Source: Coenobita brevimanus
Lineage: Eukaryota > Arthropoda > Malacostraca > Decapoda > Coenobitidae
Assembly: GCA_032717465.1 (NCBI GenBank)
Contig: CM064658.1
Coordinates: 7,608,501 to 7,672,500 of the forward strand
Direction: 5' to 3'
DNA: 64,000 nt
The notes under the pieces were generated by a model. The model saw nothing but the letters and a program-made list of their open reading frames with translations, had not been told where the DNA came from and did not search any database. This document shows, in pieces, positions 11,570-21,994 of the stretch. Each line of letters opens with the position of its first letter. The first letter of the stretch is position 1. Position numbers and translations under genes: made by a program.

Positions 11570-11995
11570 TTTTGCTAACATCCAGCCTCCTGAGTTCACG
11601 TTTCAGATGAACATATAGCAACAACTACTACTACTGTGTTATTACCGTTTCATTGCAAATACTTGAGCCACACATCCTCTACCACTCGTAAAGCCACCCT
11701 GTTCGTTATTTACCAGGCCTTCTGATACATCCTGTACGTTGTGATAAATCTACCATATACCTCTCCTGCTCCATCAGGCTGCTCTCTCTCCAACGCACAT
11801 ATCCTCTAGACTCCTAAGGCCACTCTGATCGTCTCACCAGGCCTTAGTTATTTTATCACAGCTCAGCATTCACGAGGAGACGAAAATTTCAGGCTAAGTT
11901 AGCGTGAAAAGTGTGTGTAAGGAGAGATGTTATGATGCTGATGGGGGAATACGAATATCAACATTATCATCATTATTCTTACCATCACTAGAAAG

Positions 11996-12042
<47 letters not shown>

Positions 12043-13185
12043 CTAATATACAGTAACCCAACCGTTTCAATACGTTCATTTAACACTAATTATCCCCTTT
12101 ATTTCAAAATCTTATGCATACTTTATTTTCTAGTTTTCAAATAATATATCATTGGTTATGCTCTGGTTGGTGGAACTGATAATATGTTTCTTAAAATAAT
12201 ATAGCACTTTGATAGATAGGAGTAGATAAAGGTGGGGAGTGTAGATAGACAGACAGATCGAGAGAAAGGTAGGTAAATGATAAATGACGATAGATTGATA
12301 GGTAGGTTGATGTAGAAAGACACCTACTTTATAGAGAGATGTACAGATGGGCATTAAAAGACAAATAAACAGATTGACAGTTTAGAAATACATATATACT
12401 GATTTAGAATGATATAGTGCAAAAGATAAATACAGATGGAGTTCACAAGTTGCATAGACAACATGCTAGTTTCATGTTTTAAAGTTACTCTGTATTCCAA
12501 GTCTCCCAATAGTCTACTTTTATTATTAGTTCTTGTAACGGATAATTCTTTTTGTATTCCAGAAGGTCTCCCAACATTAATAATTATGATTCATATCGAC
12601 TTGCCATTTTTTTTTCTTAATTCTGACTTTTTTTTTTTACTTAATTATTACTTTTTTTTGTAAAGGATTTTTGAGTGTTATGCAAGAGAAGTGACTGTAT
12701 ACAGGTAACAAGAATAAAATAACAAAAATATTACCATACAGTTTGTTCCTTTCAGTCTGGGATTTGTGCCAGCAGAATGGAACCCCTTTGAATCCAGTGA
12801 CTTTATATTTACCTTTGGCTGATAGAGGTTACGTATTCACCTGTGTCTGTCTGTCTGTGTACAAGAGATCTTAAAAAGCTGTTGTTGGATTTCACTAGTC
12901 TGGTGGATAGGTGTGCAGTGGGTCAAGGAGGGGTTGGTAAGATGTTGAGGTTAATCCGGTACCGAATGTGTTGGTAAGATATTGAGGTTAATCCGGTACC
13001 GAATGTAAGGATAAAGCATACATTTCATTGGTGCTGGCAGAGGTATGCTGTCTTTGAGATTTGGTAACAGGGCAGATTAAAACCATAAAATTATTTGTCA
13101 ATATGTGAGACCGTAAAAGTATTCATCTGGTAAGAAAGGGGAATTACGGCAACAAATCTTAAAATGTATCGGTGTTGGTGGAGGT
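11570..13185. other. Gene-free DNA with CA array, GATA repeats and a 37-bp repeat (U0)
   Basis: No gene. CA array 11998-12038; partial dispersed-repeat member about 11850-11912; degenerate GATA repeats about 12205-12310; two copies of a 37-bp unit (ttggtaagatattgaggtta...) at 12934-13007. Equivalent: 46075-47770, with the CA array at 46504-46543. Confidence 0.6.
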
Positions 13186-13473
13186 ATGTGTTGTGTTGCA
13201 GATTATGATGTAGCTACACCCCCAGAACTACATAATACGTCCCTCAGGTTTGTATTTGACGAGATATACACCAAAAATACACCCTCTGAAACTCTGAAAT
13301 GGACTGTGAGCCATGTTTCAGTACACAGTAGGCATCAGCGTTTCAGCAATGCAATGAAACACCAAGAGGAAGAACTGGTGTTTAATTATGAGAAAATAAA
13401 TAGTGGTTTCACCTATAATTCGCCTGAGGAACAACTCGGTGTTACACTCTATATCATTTCAGTAATAACCTAG
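13186..13473 (+). CDS. Small open frame of unknown nature, U0 (95 codons)
   Basis: ATG at 13186, stop at 13471-13473. The protein is rich in charged and polar residues (EEELVFNYEKINSGFTY near the C-terminus), with no signal peptide, membrane segment or motif I recognise. The U1 copy encodes the same protein; the U2 copy has lost one C in a run near its start. It lies about 115 bp upstream of the C element's 5' hairpin and could be a relic of older mobile DNA. The frame may be fortuitous. Confidence 0.2.
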   Translation: MCCVADYDVATPPELHNTSLRFVFDEIYTKNTPSETLKWTVSHVSVHSRHQRFSNAMKHQEEELVFNYEKINSGFTYNSPEEQLGVTLYIISVIT

Positions 13474-13587
13474 CTTGTACTACAGTTATATTTTGTAGTT
13501 TTTATCCAAGCATGGTTTTGACCCACAGATGCCTTATTCAAATACCGAATATTATTATCGTTATTATTATTTTTATTATCATCCACT

Positions 13588-13627
13588 CACTCAGTGTAGG
13601 GATGCCTCATGAACTCTACACTGAGTG
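13588..13627 (+). promoter_or_regulatory. 5' hairpin of RTE-like LINE C, U0
   Basis: CACTCAGTGTAG and CTACACTGAGTG form a perfect 12-bp stem with a 16-nt loop, about 120 bp before the ATG. Present at 22889-22928 (perfect) and 48187-48226 (one mismatch). Confidence 0.65.
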
Positions 13628-16600
13628 ACATGCCAAATGATTTCCTGTACCCAGGAAACCATTCACTACGCTGGGTGGTAACCATATAACCGGGGTTTTT
13701 GGCCGGGTTAAGCGTCCCCCAGATTCCCCTATCCAAAATCACTTAATCATGGCAGAGGGCCTCGGAGGGTCCAATACCTGCCAAGGACCCCAACCAAATG
13801 GGCAGATATGCGTGGCCATGTGCAATGTGAGAGGTGTAAATGAGGAGAGCAAGAGGGTGGAAGTGGTGAATGTGTTCAAGAGTGCGAGATATGCCGTGAT
13901 GGCTTTGTGTGAAACGATGATGAAAGGGTGTGAAGTGGAGGAGTGGGAGGGTGTGAAATGTGTAAGATCAGGCATGAATGGGCGAGGAAGATGCAAGGAA
14001 GGAGTAGCTTTGTTGATGAATAAGGTGTGGCAGAGTGGAATGAGAGACTACAAATGTGTCAGCTCGAGGTGTATATACTGTATATCAAGTTCAAGTTTGA
14101 GAAGGTGAAAGTTGCGGTCATTGTAGCGTATGCACCGTGTGAGGACAGGAGTGAGACAGAGAAAGACAGGTTTTGGGACGAGCTCGATGAAGTAGTGGGA
14201 GAAATGCCCAGGAGCTATAAAGTGATCGTAATGGGTGATATGAATGGAGGAGTAGGCACTGGTCCTGAGGATAACGTAACGGGTTGTTATGGAGTACCAG
14301 GAGAAAATGATAACGGGAAGCAACTGAAGGATATGTGTCAGGAGAGGAGGTTGTGCATTTGTAACTCGTATTTCAGGCACAAAGATGCACTTAAATATAC
14401 ATGGTACAGAGGGAACGGGGATCGTGCTGAAAGAAGCCTGATTGATTACATGCTCAAAGAGAGGTCGATGCTGGGAATGACTGCTGGCATGAGAGTTGTG
14501 AGAGGACGATGTGGAGGTCTGTCAGATCATATGACTGTGGTAAGCAAGATCAAGCTGAAAGGAGTGACGTGGATCAGGAGAGAGAGGAGCAGTCAGGGAG
14601 AAAGACTGAAAGATGAGAAACTGAGGATCAAAGAAATGGCAGATGATTACAGGACCAAAGAAGAGGAGTTAGAATCAGTGAATTGGAATGAAATGGATCT
14701 GGACAGCCTGTGGAATGCATATAGGGATTGCTTAGTTAGGAATGCTAAAGCAGTGTGTGGTGTGGCAAGAGTAACAACAAAGAAGAAAGGTACGGCATGG
14801 TGGGATGATGAGGTTAAGAAAGCAGTGGAGGAAAAGAGGAAGAAGTGGCTAAAGTGGTTACAGAACAGGAGTTCTGTTGAAATATGAAATGCATATGTTG
14901 AAATATGAAATGCATATATTGAGAGCAAGAAGCATGTAAAGAGACAAGTGAAGAGGGAAAAGCAGGTAAACAATGATCTAGGAAGAAAAATGAATGCAAA
15001 CTACTCTGAAAATAGGAAGTTATTCTGGAATGAGGTGTGGAAATGTAGAAGTGACGGCAGAAAGTAATGCCATGGTGTGAAGGATGAAGTAAGGACGAGA
15101 TAGAAATAATATTTTGAAAGCCTGATGAATGGGAAAAGAGAGAGCAGAGCGGCTGTAAATGACTGGTTTGGGGGGGGGGGTGCAGAGAAGGAATGTAGTG
15201 CCAGGAGGAGTGACACTGGCACAGGTGAAGTGCTGTGAAGCGGCTGAAAAATGGGAAAGCTGCTGGGGTTGATAAGGTGTATGCAGAGATGCTTAAGTGT
15301 AGTGGAGAGAGTGGAATGAAGTGCTTGTTGGAGATATGTAAGAAGGCATGGATGAGTGAAACTGTGCCTGCAGAGTGGAAAAAGGCTGTGACTGTACTCC
15401 TGTACAAAATTAATGGTGAGCGAAGTGAGTGCAAGAATTATCGTGGTATATGTTTATTGAGTGTGGTAGGGAAGGTATATGGAAGAATTACTGTAGAGAA
15501 AGTATGAGAGATATCAGAAGTCCTAGTGTGTGATGAACAGGGTGACTTTAGGAGTGGCAGGGGATGTGTGGATCAAATATTTGCAGTGAGACAGATAGCA
15601 GAGAAGGCTTGTGAGAAGGACCATAAAGTGTGTATGGAATTCATGGATCTGGGAAAAGCATTCGACAAAGTGGACAGAGAAGGATTGTGGAAAGTTTGGG
15701 CAGGTACGGTATAAATGGTAAGCTGCTAGGTGCCGTCAAGAGTTTTTATGATGGTTGTGAAGCATGTGTAAGGGCTAATGGGCATCTAAGTGAATAGTTC
15801 ATAATCGGTGTGGGCGTGCGACAAGGTTGTGTGATGTCCCTATGGTTGTTCAATAATATATGGCTGAGGTGATGAGAGAAGTAAAACCACGAGTAATGGA
15901 GAGACGCATGGCGTTGGTAATGAATGGTGATGGACGGAATATCTCAAATCTGTTGTATGCTGATGATGCAGTACTACTTGCAAGTACCGGAAAGGAAGTT
16001 GGTAGACTAGCGCTGAGTTTTGTTGATGTATGTGAGTGTCGTGACTTGAGAGTAAATGTAGAAGAGTAAAGAAATGGTTATTGAGAGAGGAGGTGACTCC
16101 CAGTGCGAAGTTACAGTGAACGGGGAGAGACTGGAATTGGTGAGAGAGTTCAAATACCTGGCTACAGTGATGGAAAAAGAGAGGAAAATGTGCAAAAAAA
16201 GTGGAAACTAGAGTGACACAAGGAAGAAAAGTAGCTGGTGCAATGAAGACCTTGATAAAAAAACAGAGGCTTGAATGTTGCAGCTGCACGAGGCTTACAT
16301 GAAGGAGTGTTAATGCCAACTTTAACATATGGTTGCGAGACTATGGTGCGGTATGAAAATCGAAAGTCGAGACTGCTGAGGAATGTATCTGGAGTACAGA
16401 GAGTGGATAGGATACGAAATAATGTGATTCATGAAAGATGTGGAGTGAGGAAGTCTGTGGACACCTGAATCGAAGAGAGTGTACTGAGATGGTATGGTCA
16501 TGTGGAGAGAATGGATACAAACAGAGTGGTGAAAAAGGTCTCTCTGAGCGAATTTGAAGGAGGGAGGAGACGAGGTAGGCCAAGGAGAAGGTGCAGAGAT

Positions 16601-16750
16601 GTGGTGGATGAGAGTGTGAGGAAGAGAGGTTTGGAAGTCGGTGAGGCAAGGGAACTGACAAGAGATCAAGCTGCCTGGATAAATATTGTGAGGAGAAGTG
16701 CACGATCAGGGATTTGGCACCCTTTTTTAACGTGGCAGCGTCCGGATTTA

Positions 16751-16815
16751 CTCTATCGGATACGTTTATGTGACGCTACAGAACATGGCGAATGTTTTCG
16801 GCGTATCCGATAGAG
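16751..16815 (+). promoter_or_regulatory. 3' UTR hairpin of RTE-like LINE C, U0
   Basis: CTCTATCGGATACG (16751-16764) and CGTATCCGATAGAG (16802-16815) form a perfect 14-bp stem around a 37-nt loop, about 120 bp before the ATG-repeat tail. Stems are unchanged in U1 and U2 although the loop differs. Confidence 0.7.
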
Positions 16816-16985
16816 CCAGGACTCCGGGGGCTTGAATGATCAGTGAATGGAAGCGTGGCCCACTGGACTGGGCAAATTTGGGCTGTCTGGACATTGCTAC
16901 TCTTCACCCTGCCCTGGGGTGGGAAAGGAGGTCCGGATGATGATGATGATGATTATTATTAATATCATTATTATTATCATCATGA

Positions 16986-17576
16986 TTGTTCTTAATTTTA
17001 TTTATTATTAAAGGAAGATGGTAATGATGATGATGATGATGAACATGATAATGATGAGCGAGTGAATGAATGTGTGGCTCATTCCATTGGTAATAATGTT
17101 GATTAGTTCATTCCCTTTTTATTTTTTTTTCCGGTACCCTACTTCACTCTACTGTTGGATAAGAAAAAGACGTTGAGATGATGATGATGATGGTGCTGAT
17201 GATTTAACAGCAAAAACAAACATAATTTACGACAGTTGGTTATATAGGTATGAGTCTACGAATCCCACCGTAGGACTACTGGCAGGACTCATAGTACAAT
17301 TATTTTATTTGATAGCGTAGTTTTGTGGCAGCAGTCATAGCTTTTTTTTTTTTTTTTTTTTTTTTTGTAGTTTAGGACGGGTGTGTGTAAGGGTTTGCGT
17401 CTGCGGGGTGGTTGGTCTGTATAGGCTGGGTTCCTTTCTTTCTTTCTTTTTTTTTTTTTTTTTACTTGTTATAAAAAATATTGCTTTTAACTGACATTTA
17501 ATTTTTGTTTCTGTAGCGTTGCTTCTTTTCTTTTATTGGTGGTTTTAGACAGAGACCACACACGGGTTTGTATCTG
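16986..17576. other. Gene-free DNA behind the U1 gene copy
   Basis: ATG repeats, poly-T runs (17341-17366, 17443-17463). On the minus strand AATAAA lies at 17537-17532, the best poly(A) signal candidate for the kinase-like gene, about 400 nt after its stop. Equivalents: 32541-33133 and 51576-52175. Confidence 0.5.
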
Positions 17577-17898
17577 GATGGCTGGGGTTTGTTGCGTTAC
17601 GATGTTAGCTTAGACTCAGTTAAGGAAATATCTGGCCTTTTTTTCGTGTCAGTTTAGTACAGAGACGGCAAAAAGGTTTACACTGACAGATGGTTGGGGT
17701 TTGTTGTTCTACGATTTCAGGTTAGACTCTGCCATAAAAATACTTGGCCATTTTTCGTGTAAGTTTGGTACACAAACGGCAAATGGATCTATTCTTACAG
17801 ATGGTTGGGGTTTGTTGTTGTAGGATTTCAGATTAGACTGTTGCAGAAATATCTGGCCTTTTTTCGTGTCAGTTTGGTACAGAGACGGAAAAGTATGG
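17577..17898. repeat. Three 112-bp tandem repeats in the 3' region of the gene, U1
   Basis: Units start GATGGCTGGGGTTTGTTG or GATGGTTGGGGTTTGTTG (17577-17688, 17689-17799, 17800-17898, the last shorter). They differ at several positions from each other but agree between array units. They end 41 bp downstream of the gene's stop, so they would be part of a 3' UTR. Confidence 0.85.
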
Positions 17899-17939
17899 AC
17901 AGGTGTTCGGTGTTTAACACTGGAATCCAAGTAAGTCAA

Positions 17940-19784
17940 TCACAAAAATATTACTTTTGTTTGTCCATCGATTTTGTTCCAACGAATGCGCTTTTTCTTC
18001 TTGCGAGGTGGGTCAGACCACAGGGGTGGAGTAGGAGGCATGTCCGCGTTCCTGCGCAACTTGTCGATGAACCACTTTTTCAGCTTCCATACCGAGTATT
18101 CCACGTCCTTGGGACGAGTCTTTAGAAAGGCGGTCAGTTCCTCATACACTGTTTGGGCGCTGACTGTGTTTTGCACTTCTTTAAGCCAGTCTAGGAAAAG
18201 TCTGTACTTCTTATTGCAGTACAGATTAAGCAGACTTCCTGTGAGGGACAGGATGTCTGCTATATCTCGAGCTTTCTCTCTTGCGGCCTGTTCAGGAGGT
18301 AGTGAGGCGAGATTAACACAGCGACCAAAACCCAGCAGACGTACATTGTTACTTTTGTGTTTTTCACAAATAATAGTTTTACGGGATAGGTTGTGAAATG
18401 CGAATCCGCTCTGATGGAGACAATGAATGTGTTTGGTGGCCTTGGTTATAACTTTGACTGCATGAATGTTTGAATACAGACTTAGGAATACACCTTTTCC
18501 GCCCCAGGAATCCCTGAAGACTAAACACCGGGGTTCTTCATCGATTACTCCCAGAAGATGCGGTACACCTGGGAGCCCACGAAGCCGGCACAGCATCCGA
18601 GTCTCGTGCTCCCCACCCCACCGGGTGACCACAACATTCGTTGCCTCCTGACCACAGTACAGCACACACTGATGAATACCGCGATACATCGTATTGGTGT
18701 CGACTTTGGTGTGACCCAGGGTGACGCCCAGGATATTCCATTTACACCACAACTGCTCCCACCGAAAGCAAGCAACAGAAGAGCAGGGTTGTGTGTCCAA
18801 TGGGAGCAGCGTACCCGCACTGTCCTCTACTATATCAATGTTTTCCGCCTACTGGTCCTCATTTTTTGCCTCCTGGTCCACACTGTCTGTTTCCCGGTCC
18901 ATGCTTTCTTCCTCTTGGTCCACAGTGTCTCTCTGCTGGTCCTCTTTTTCTTCCTCCTGGTCTCCATTTTCTGTCACAGAGACTTCGCTTTCTCTCTCAT
19001 GATCATCATCTGTCTCACAGTCCTCCCTTTCCTGCTCATGGTACCTTTCTATCTCACACCTCTCACCTTTCATCACTTCATGCCCCTTGTCGTCTCTGGC
19101 CTCTTCTGAAACATTTTCACCTGCCTCTGAAGCATCGCTCTCCCCCTCGTCTTTTCTGCCAGAGTCATGTGACACTTGATCTGTCCAGTCCTCTCTCTCC
19201 CTATCTTGCTGCCCTAGTCCTGTGTCCCCCAGTTCTACACGAGGTTCAGGCCGTGTGTTGGAATGGTTCTCTGCAGCTAACATGAGGAGGAGCCAAACTG
19301 GCAATAATGCATACAGGAAAGCACGAGCCCAGAAGTGTGTCGGAAGCGGTGCCAGCGGTGCACCAGTCCGATAGAGGTGAAACATCTCCTGGAATCTTAC
19401 AGGGAGCACCAATATTGATCCCAGGACTGGATTGCGATGAGCAGGAGTAGGAGTGGGGAGCGGTGTGGTTGGAGCAAGATGAGATAAGACTGGGATCCCA
19501 TGAAACCAGGAAAGCCATGGGTGCTCCTGCTGTGTCTTTCTTACCAGTGATTCCCGGACAAACTCATGTAACTCCCTCTCCAACCAGACTGCTGCGTATA
19601 TGCACCACACAATCGCTATTCCCACCAACAGTGCCCGAAACGCGCCACTTTTGCTGCATCGGCTGCGAGTGTGTGTGGTAGTTTTGGCTGTGCGTAGTGA
19701 AATTAGTTGTCGAATCTATCGCTGATACGCCGCCTTGATTTTAGTGAGGCTGACCCCATCACCTACGCTCTCTGGGAAGTTCAT
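17940..19784 (-). CDS. Membrane-anchored pseudokinase-like gene, U1 copy (longest frame, two in-frame TAGs)
   Basis: A single uninterrupted phase of 614 codons runs from ATG 19784 to the stop at 17940, broken only by TAG at 19716-19718 (codon 23) and 18849-18851 (codon 312). Order: hydrophobic segment about 48-66; Pro-rich stretch; hydrophobic segment about 151-171; Glu/Asp-rich tail about 172-311 (likely cytosolic coiled or disordered); kinase-like domain about 360-540; basic C-terminus with a KKKK cluster. The kinase fold is suggested by GLPGVPHLLGV, a hinge-like LVFRDSWGG, HNLSRKTII at 464-472 in place of HRDLKxxN, and GFG at 485-487 in place of DFG. The glycine loop is not recognisable. 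The catalytic Asp and metal-binding Asp are missing, so it should be a pseudokinase. AATAAA on this strand lies at 17537-17532, followed by an A-rich run. It could be a retrocopy or dead family; the silent/replacement pattern argues for some constraint. Confidence 0.55.
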
Positions 19785-20420
19785 TGTGTCGCAAATACTA
19801 AACGAACCACTTATACCGAAAGAACAGAAACCACCTGAGAACAAATGACTAAAATATGAATAAATTATGTATCAATAATTCCAATTACAAATCCTTAAAA
19901 TATTAATAATCAGCAACTAATCGCTCAAATGCAAATCTCTTGAGTTACAACCAACAAAGTGAATAACACAGATATGAATCAACGAATCACTGATATGTAA
20001 ACTGCAGAACTGTTAACTCAAGAAGCATTAATGATTTGCTTTGAGGACTGAAGAGTTACGAGTGACGTGTTTTAAGTTGCGTGACTTTGTAGGTAAAGTG
20101 AAACTGGAGGGAAAAGTGATTGGAAAGTGGGTAGGTAGGTAGGGGGGCGGGTAGATACAGAAGTGGGTAGGCAGGTAGATGATGTGGAGTAGGGAGGAAG
20201 GCAGAGAAATAGGTAAGTGGGTAGGAATGTAAGTAGGTAGACAGGTAGGTAGGTAAACAGACTATAGCAATGATGATTACTAGTGATGATAAAAGTGGAC
20301 TGAAAAGAATTGTGATGATTATATACAGTAGGTGATGGTGATGATGGTAGTAATGATGATAATGATGGTGATGACTGGTAACCAAAGTGATGATAGCAAT
20401 AACGATAATGGCGATAATTG

Positions 20421-20790
20421 TAAAGGTAGTAATGATGACTGATGATAGTTGTAAAGATAGTAATGATGACTGATAGTTATAAAGATAGTAATGATGACTG
20501 ATGATAGTTGTAAAGATAGTAATGATGACTGATGATAGTTATAAAGATAGTAATGATGACTGATGATAGTTATAAAGGTAGTAATGATGACTGATGATAG
20601 TTATAAAGATAGTAATGATGACTGATGATAGTTATAAAGATAGTAATGATGACTGATGATAGTTATGAAGATAATAATGATAACTGATGATAGTTATAAT
20701 GATAGTAATGATGAATGATGATAGTTAGTGATAGTGATGATGACATGATGGTTATAAAGATAGTAATGATGACTGATGATAAAGATGGTG
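20421..20790. repeat. 31-bp minisatellite, U1 (about 11-12 units)
   Basis: Same 31-bp unit as at 1405-1890, shorter array. One unit has lost the first GATGAT step near 20470. Confidence 0.9.
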
Positions 20791-21095
20791 ATAACTGATA
20801 ACCAGAGTGATCATAGTAATGATGATTATGATGATAGTTATAGTGATGATAAAGATAATGATGACAGTGTTTGTAGTAGTGATATAATGAAGATAATGGT
20901 AGCGATGCTGATGATGAAAATAGTGATATTGTTGATGGTTGAACTTCCATACCTCACATTCTCACACACTCATTTGCCATACCTCTGCACCTCCTTGGCC
21001 TACTACACTTCGATATGAGGCCCTAAACTCCCTCCCAATCCCCCGAAAGGAGGATGGTGGACTGCAGGAACAGGGCAACTTCAGTCTGTAGTCCA

Positions 21096-21808
21096 TTAAG
21101 GCCCCGTCACACGATCAATGAGCAAGTGTGGTGGCCAAGCACGCTTCACAGCAGTTTCGAAGCATGGTGACGAAGCAAGGTAGAAAGCATGGTTCAGCAT
21201 AAAGACTGTTCACATGTTTACTGACTCCCCTGCGCTCAGCGCTCTGTTCAGTGTGTGGGAGGTGTGGGAGAGACGTTTGCGCCCTGTTTGTCCCACGGCT
21301 TTATTATGTCCAGAGTGCACCTGCTATTATTTTTCTGGATATGTTTCAGTAGTTTGATATAAGTGTCAGTTTTCGCATTTCTGTTGTAGAATGCTTCACT
21401 TTTCACCTGCCACAAACAGGAAAGCTCCTATACTTCTCAATTAGATGTAATGTTCCACGCAAATGGAAGATTCGTGGTACATGTAGAGGTATTTTGTGGC
21501 TCCAATGTGGGTAGGCTAGGGGCGGCGACGGACTCCATCCTATAATCTTTGGTGGCTACCGGCGCGGGGGCTGTGGACACGCACTGGGTTGTCACACGAT
21601 CAGTGGGCAAGTGTGGAGGCCGAGCAAGGTCACGGTGCCGAGGCGAAGAGCGTGGTTCAGCTGGAGTTTTGGGTCGTTGATGAACCTGCTCGAGCAAGGA
21701 TGGTGCTTCAGTTCCGCATGTCTACACGATCATTTTCCATGCATTCTCCGCGCCCGCGCCCATGCTGAATCACCACACTTGCCCATTGATCGTGTGACGG
21801 GGCCTTTA
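21096..21808. mobile_element. TTA-flanked MITE, U1
   Basis: Same element as at 2199-2894; element 21099-21805, TTA on both sides. It is slightly longer (707 bp) because of small insertions near 21630 and 21750. A SINE sits 17 bp beyond its right end. Confidence 0.8.
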
Positions 21809-21822
21809 GGTTCACGTTCAGA

Positions 21823-21994
21823 TGAAATGGGAGAAATGGAGTTCCCCCGAGCTAAGCCCTGTATTGGACTTTGTAGCCCCGCTAGGGTTACAGGAGCGAG
21901 CTACCACTCCCAGCACGGCAGACCGGGCGAGGATCGAACTCGCAATCCCCCGATTACGAGTCCAGCGCGCTACCACTGTGCTACCGCGCCCCCC
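21823..21994 (-). mobile_element. tRNA-derived SINE (U1 only)
   Basis: A 172-bp insertion absent from U0, U2 and U3, flanked by an 11-bp target duplication tcacgttcaga (21812-21822 and 21995-22005). Read on the minus strand it begins with a tRNA-like head. The A box (TAGCACAGTGGTAGCGCGC) is at 21983-21965 and the B box (GAGTTCGATCCTC) at 21941-21929. The T stem has five pairs (GCGAG/CTCGC) and the anticodon-loop-like CTCGTAA would read as tRNA-Thr(CGT). The acceptor stem does not pair, so it is not a working tRNA gene. The 3' body of about 85 bp is of unknown origin. Confidence 0.85.

Larger units (their letters stand above)
13588..16985 (+). mobile_element. RTE-like LINE C, U0 (near full length, dead)
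   Basis: About 3.4 kb: 5' hairpin (13588-13627), ATG at 13749, endonuclease part with CNVRGVN, LCETM, AYAPCED, VMGDMNGGVG, SLIDYMLKER and LSDHMTVV, in two frames (13749-14108, then 14027-14887). The RT part has KNGKAAGVD and NYRGICLLSVVGKVY (15235-15507), FRSGRGCVDQIFAVRQ and FMDLGKAFDKVDREG (15526-15714), VGVRQGCVM, LLYADDAVLL (15860-16069), then TLTYGCETM (16271-16468) and a GRRRGRPRRR tail (16502-16813). At least five frame breaks or stops. There is no RNase H, and a single ORF would be expected in a live element. The 3' UTR holds a 14-bp-stem hairpin and ends in an ATG-repeat tail. Confidence 0.85.
1..19007. repeat. Array unit U0 (5' end cut by window)
   Basis: First visible unit of a head-to-tail tandem array. 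Position 1 corresponds to 19008, 34565 and 53604, so the phase point lies inside the kinase-like gene. The spacing to the next unit is 19,007 bp. It carries the full set of segments and lacks the later insertions seen in U1 and U3, so it is the best reference for the ancestral unit. Near-identity to the other units, including shared broken retrotransposon frames, shows that the amplification is recent and came after those elements decayed. Confidence 0.95.

Noticed and set aside
18558..19285. Plus-strand frames rich in Leu/Phe/Pro/Ser across the gene
   Set aside because: Antisense shadows of the Glu/Asp-rich tail of the kinase-like gene.
19690..19720. A 32-bp intron removing the codon-23 TAG (donor GTAGAT, acceptor CGCACAG)
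   Set aside because: Far too short for a spliceosomal intron here, and in U1 the GT is GA-changed (CGATAG), which destroys the donor.
21921..21994. A functional tRNA-Thr gene on the minus strand
   Set aside because: A and B boxes and T stem are good, but the acceptor stem does not pair and the sequence sits in a target-site-flanked insertion, so it is a SINE head.
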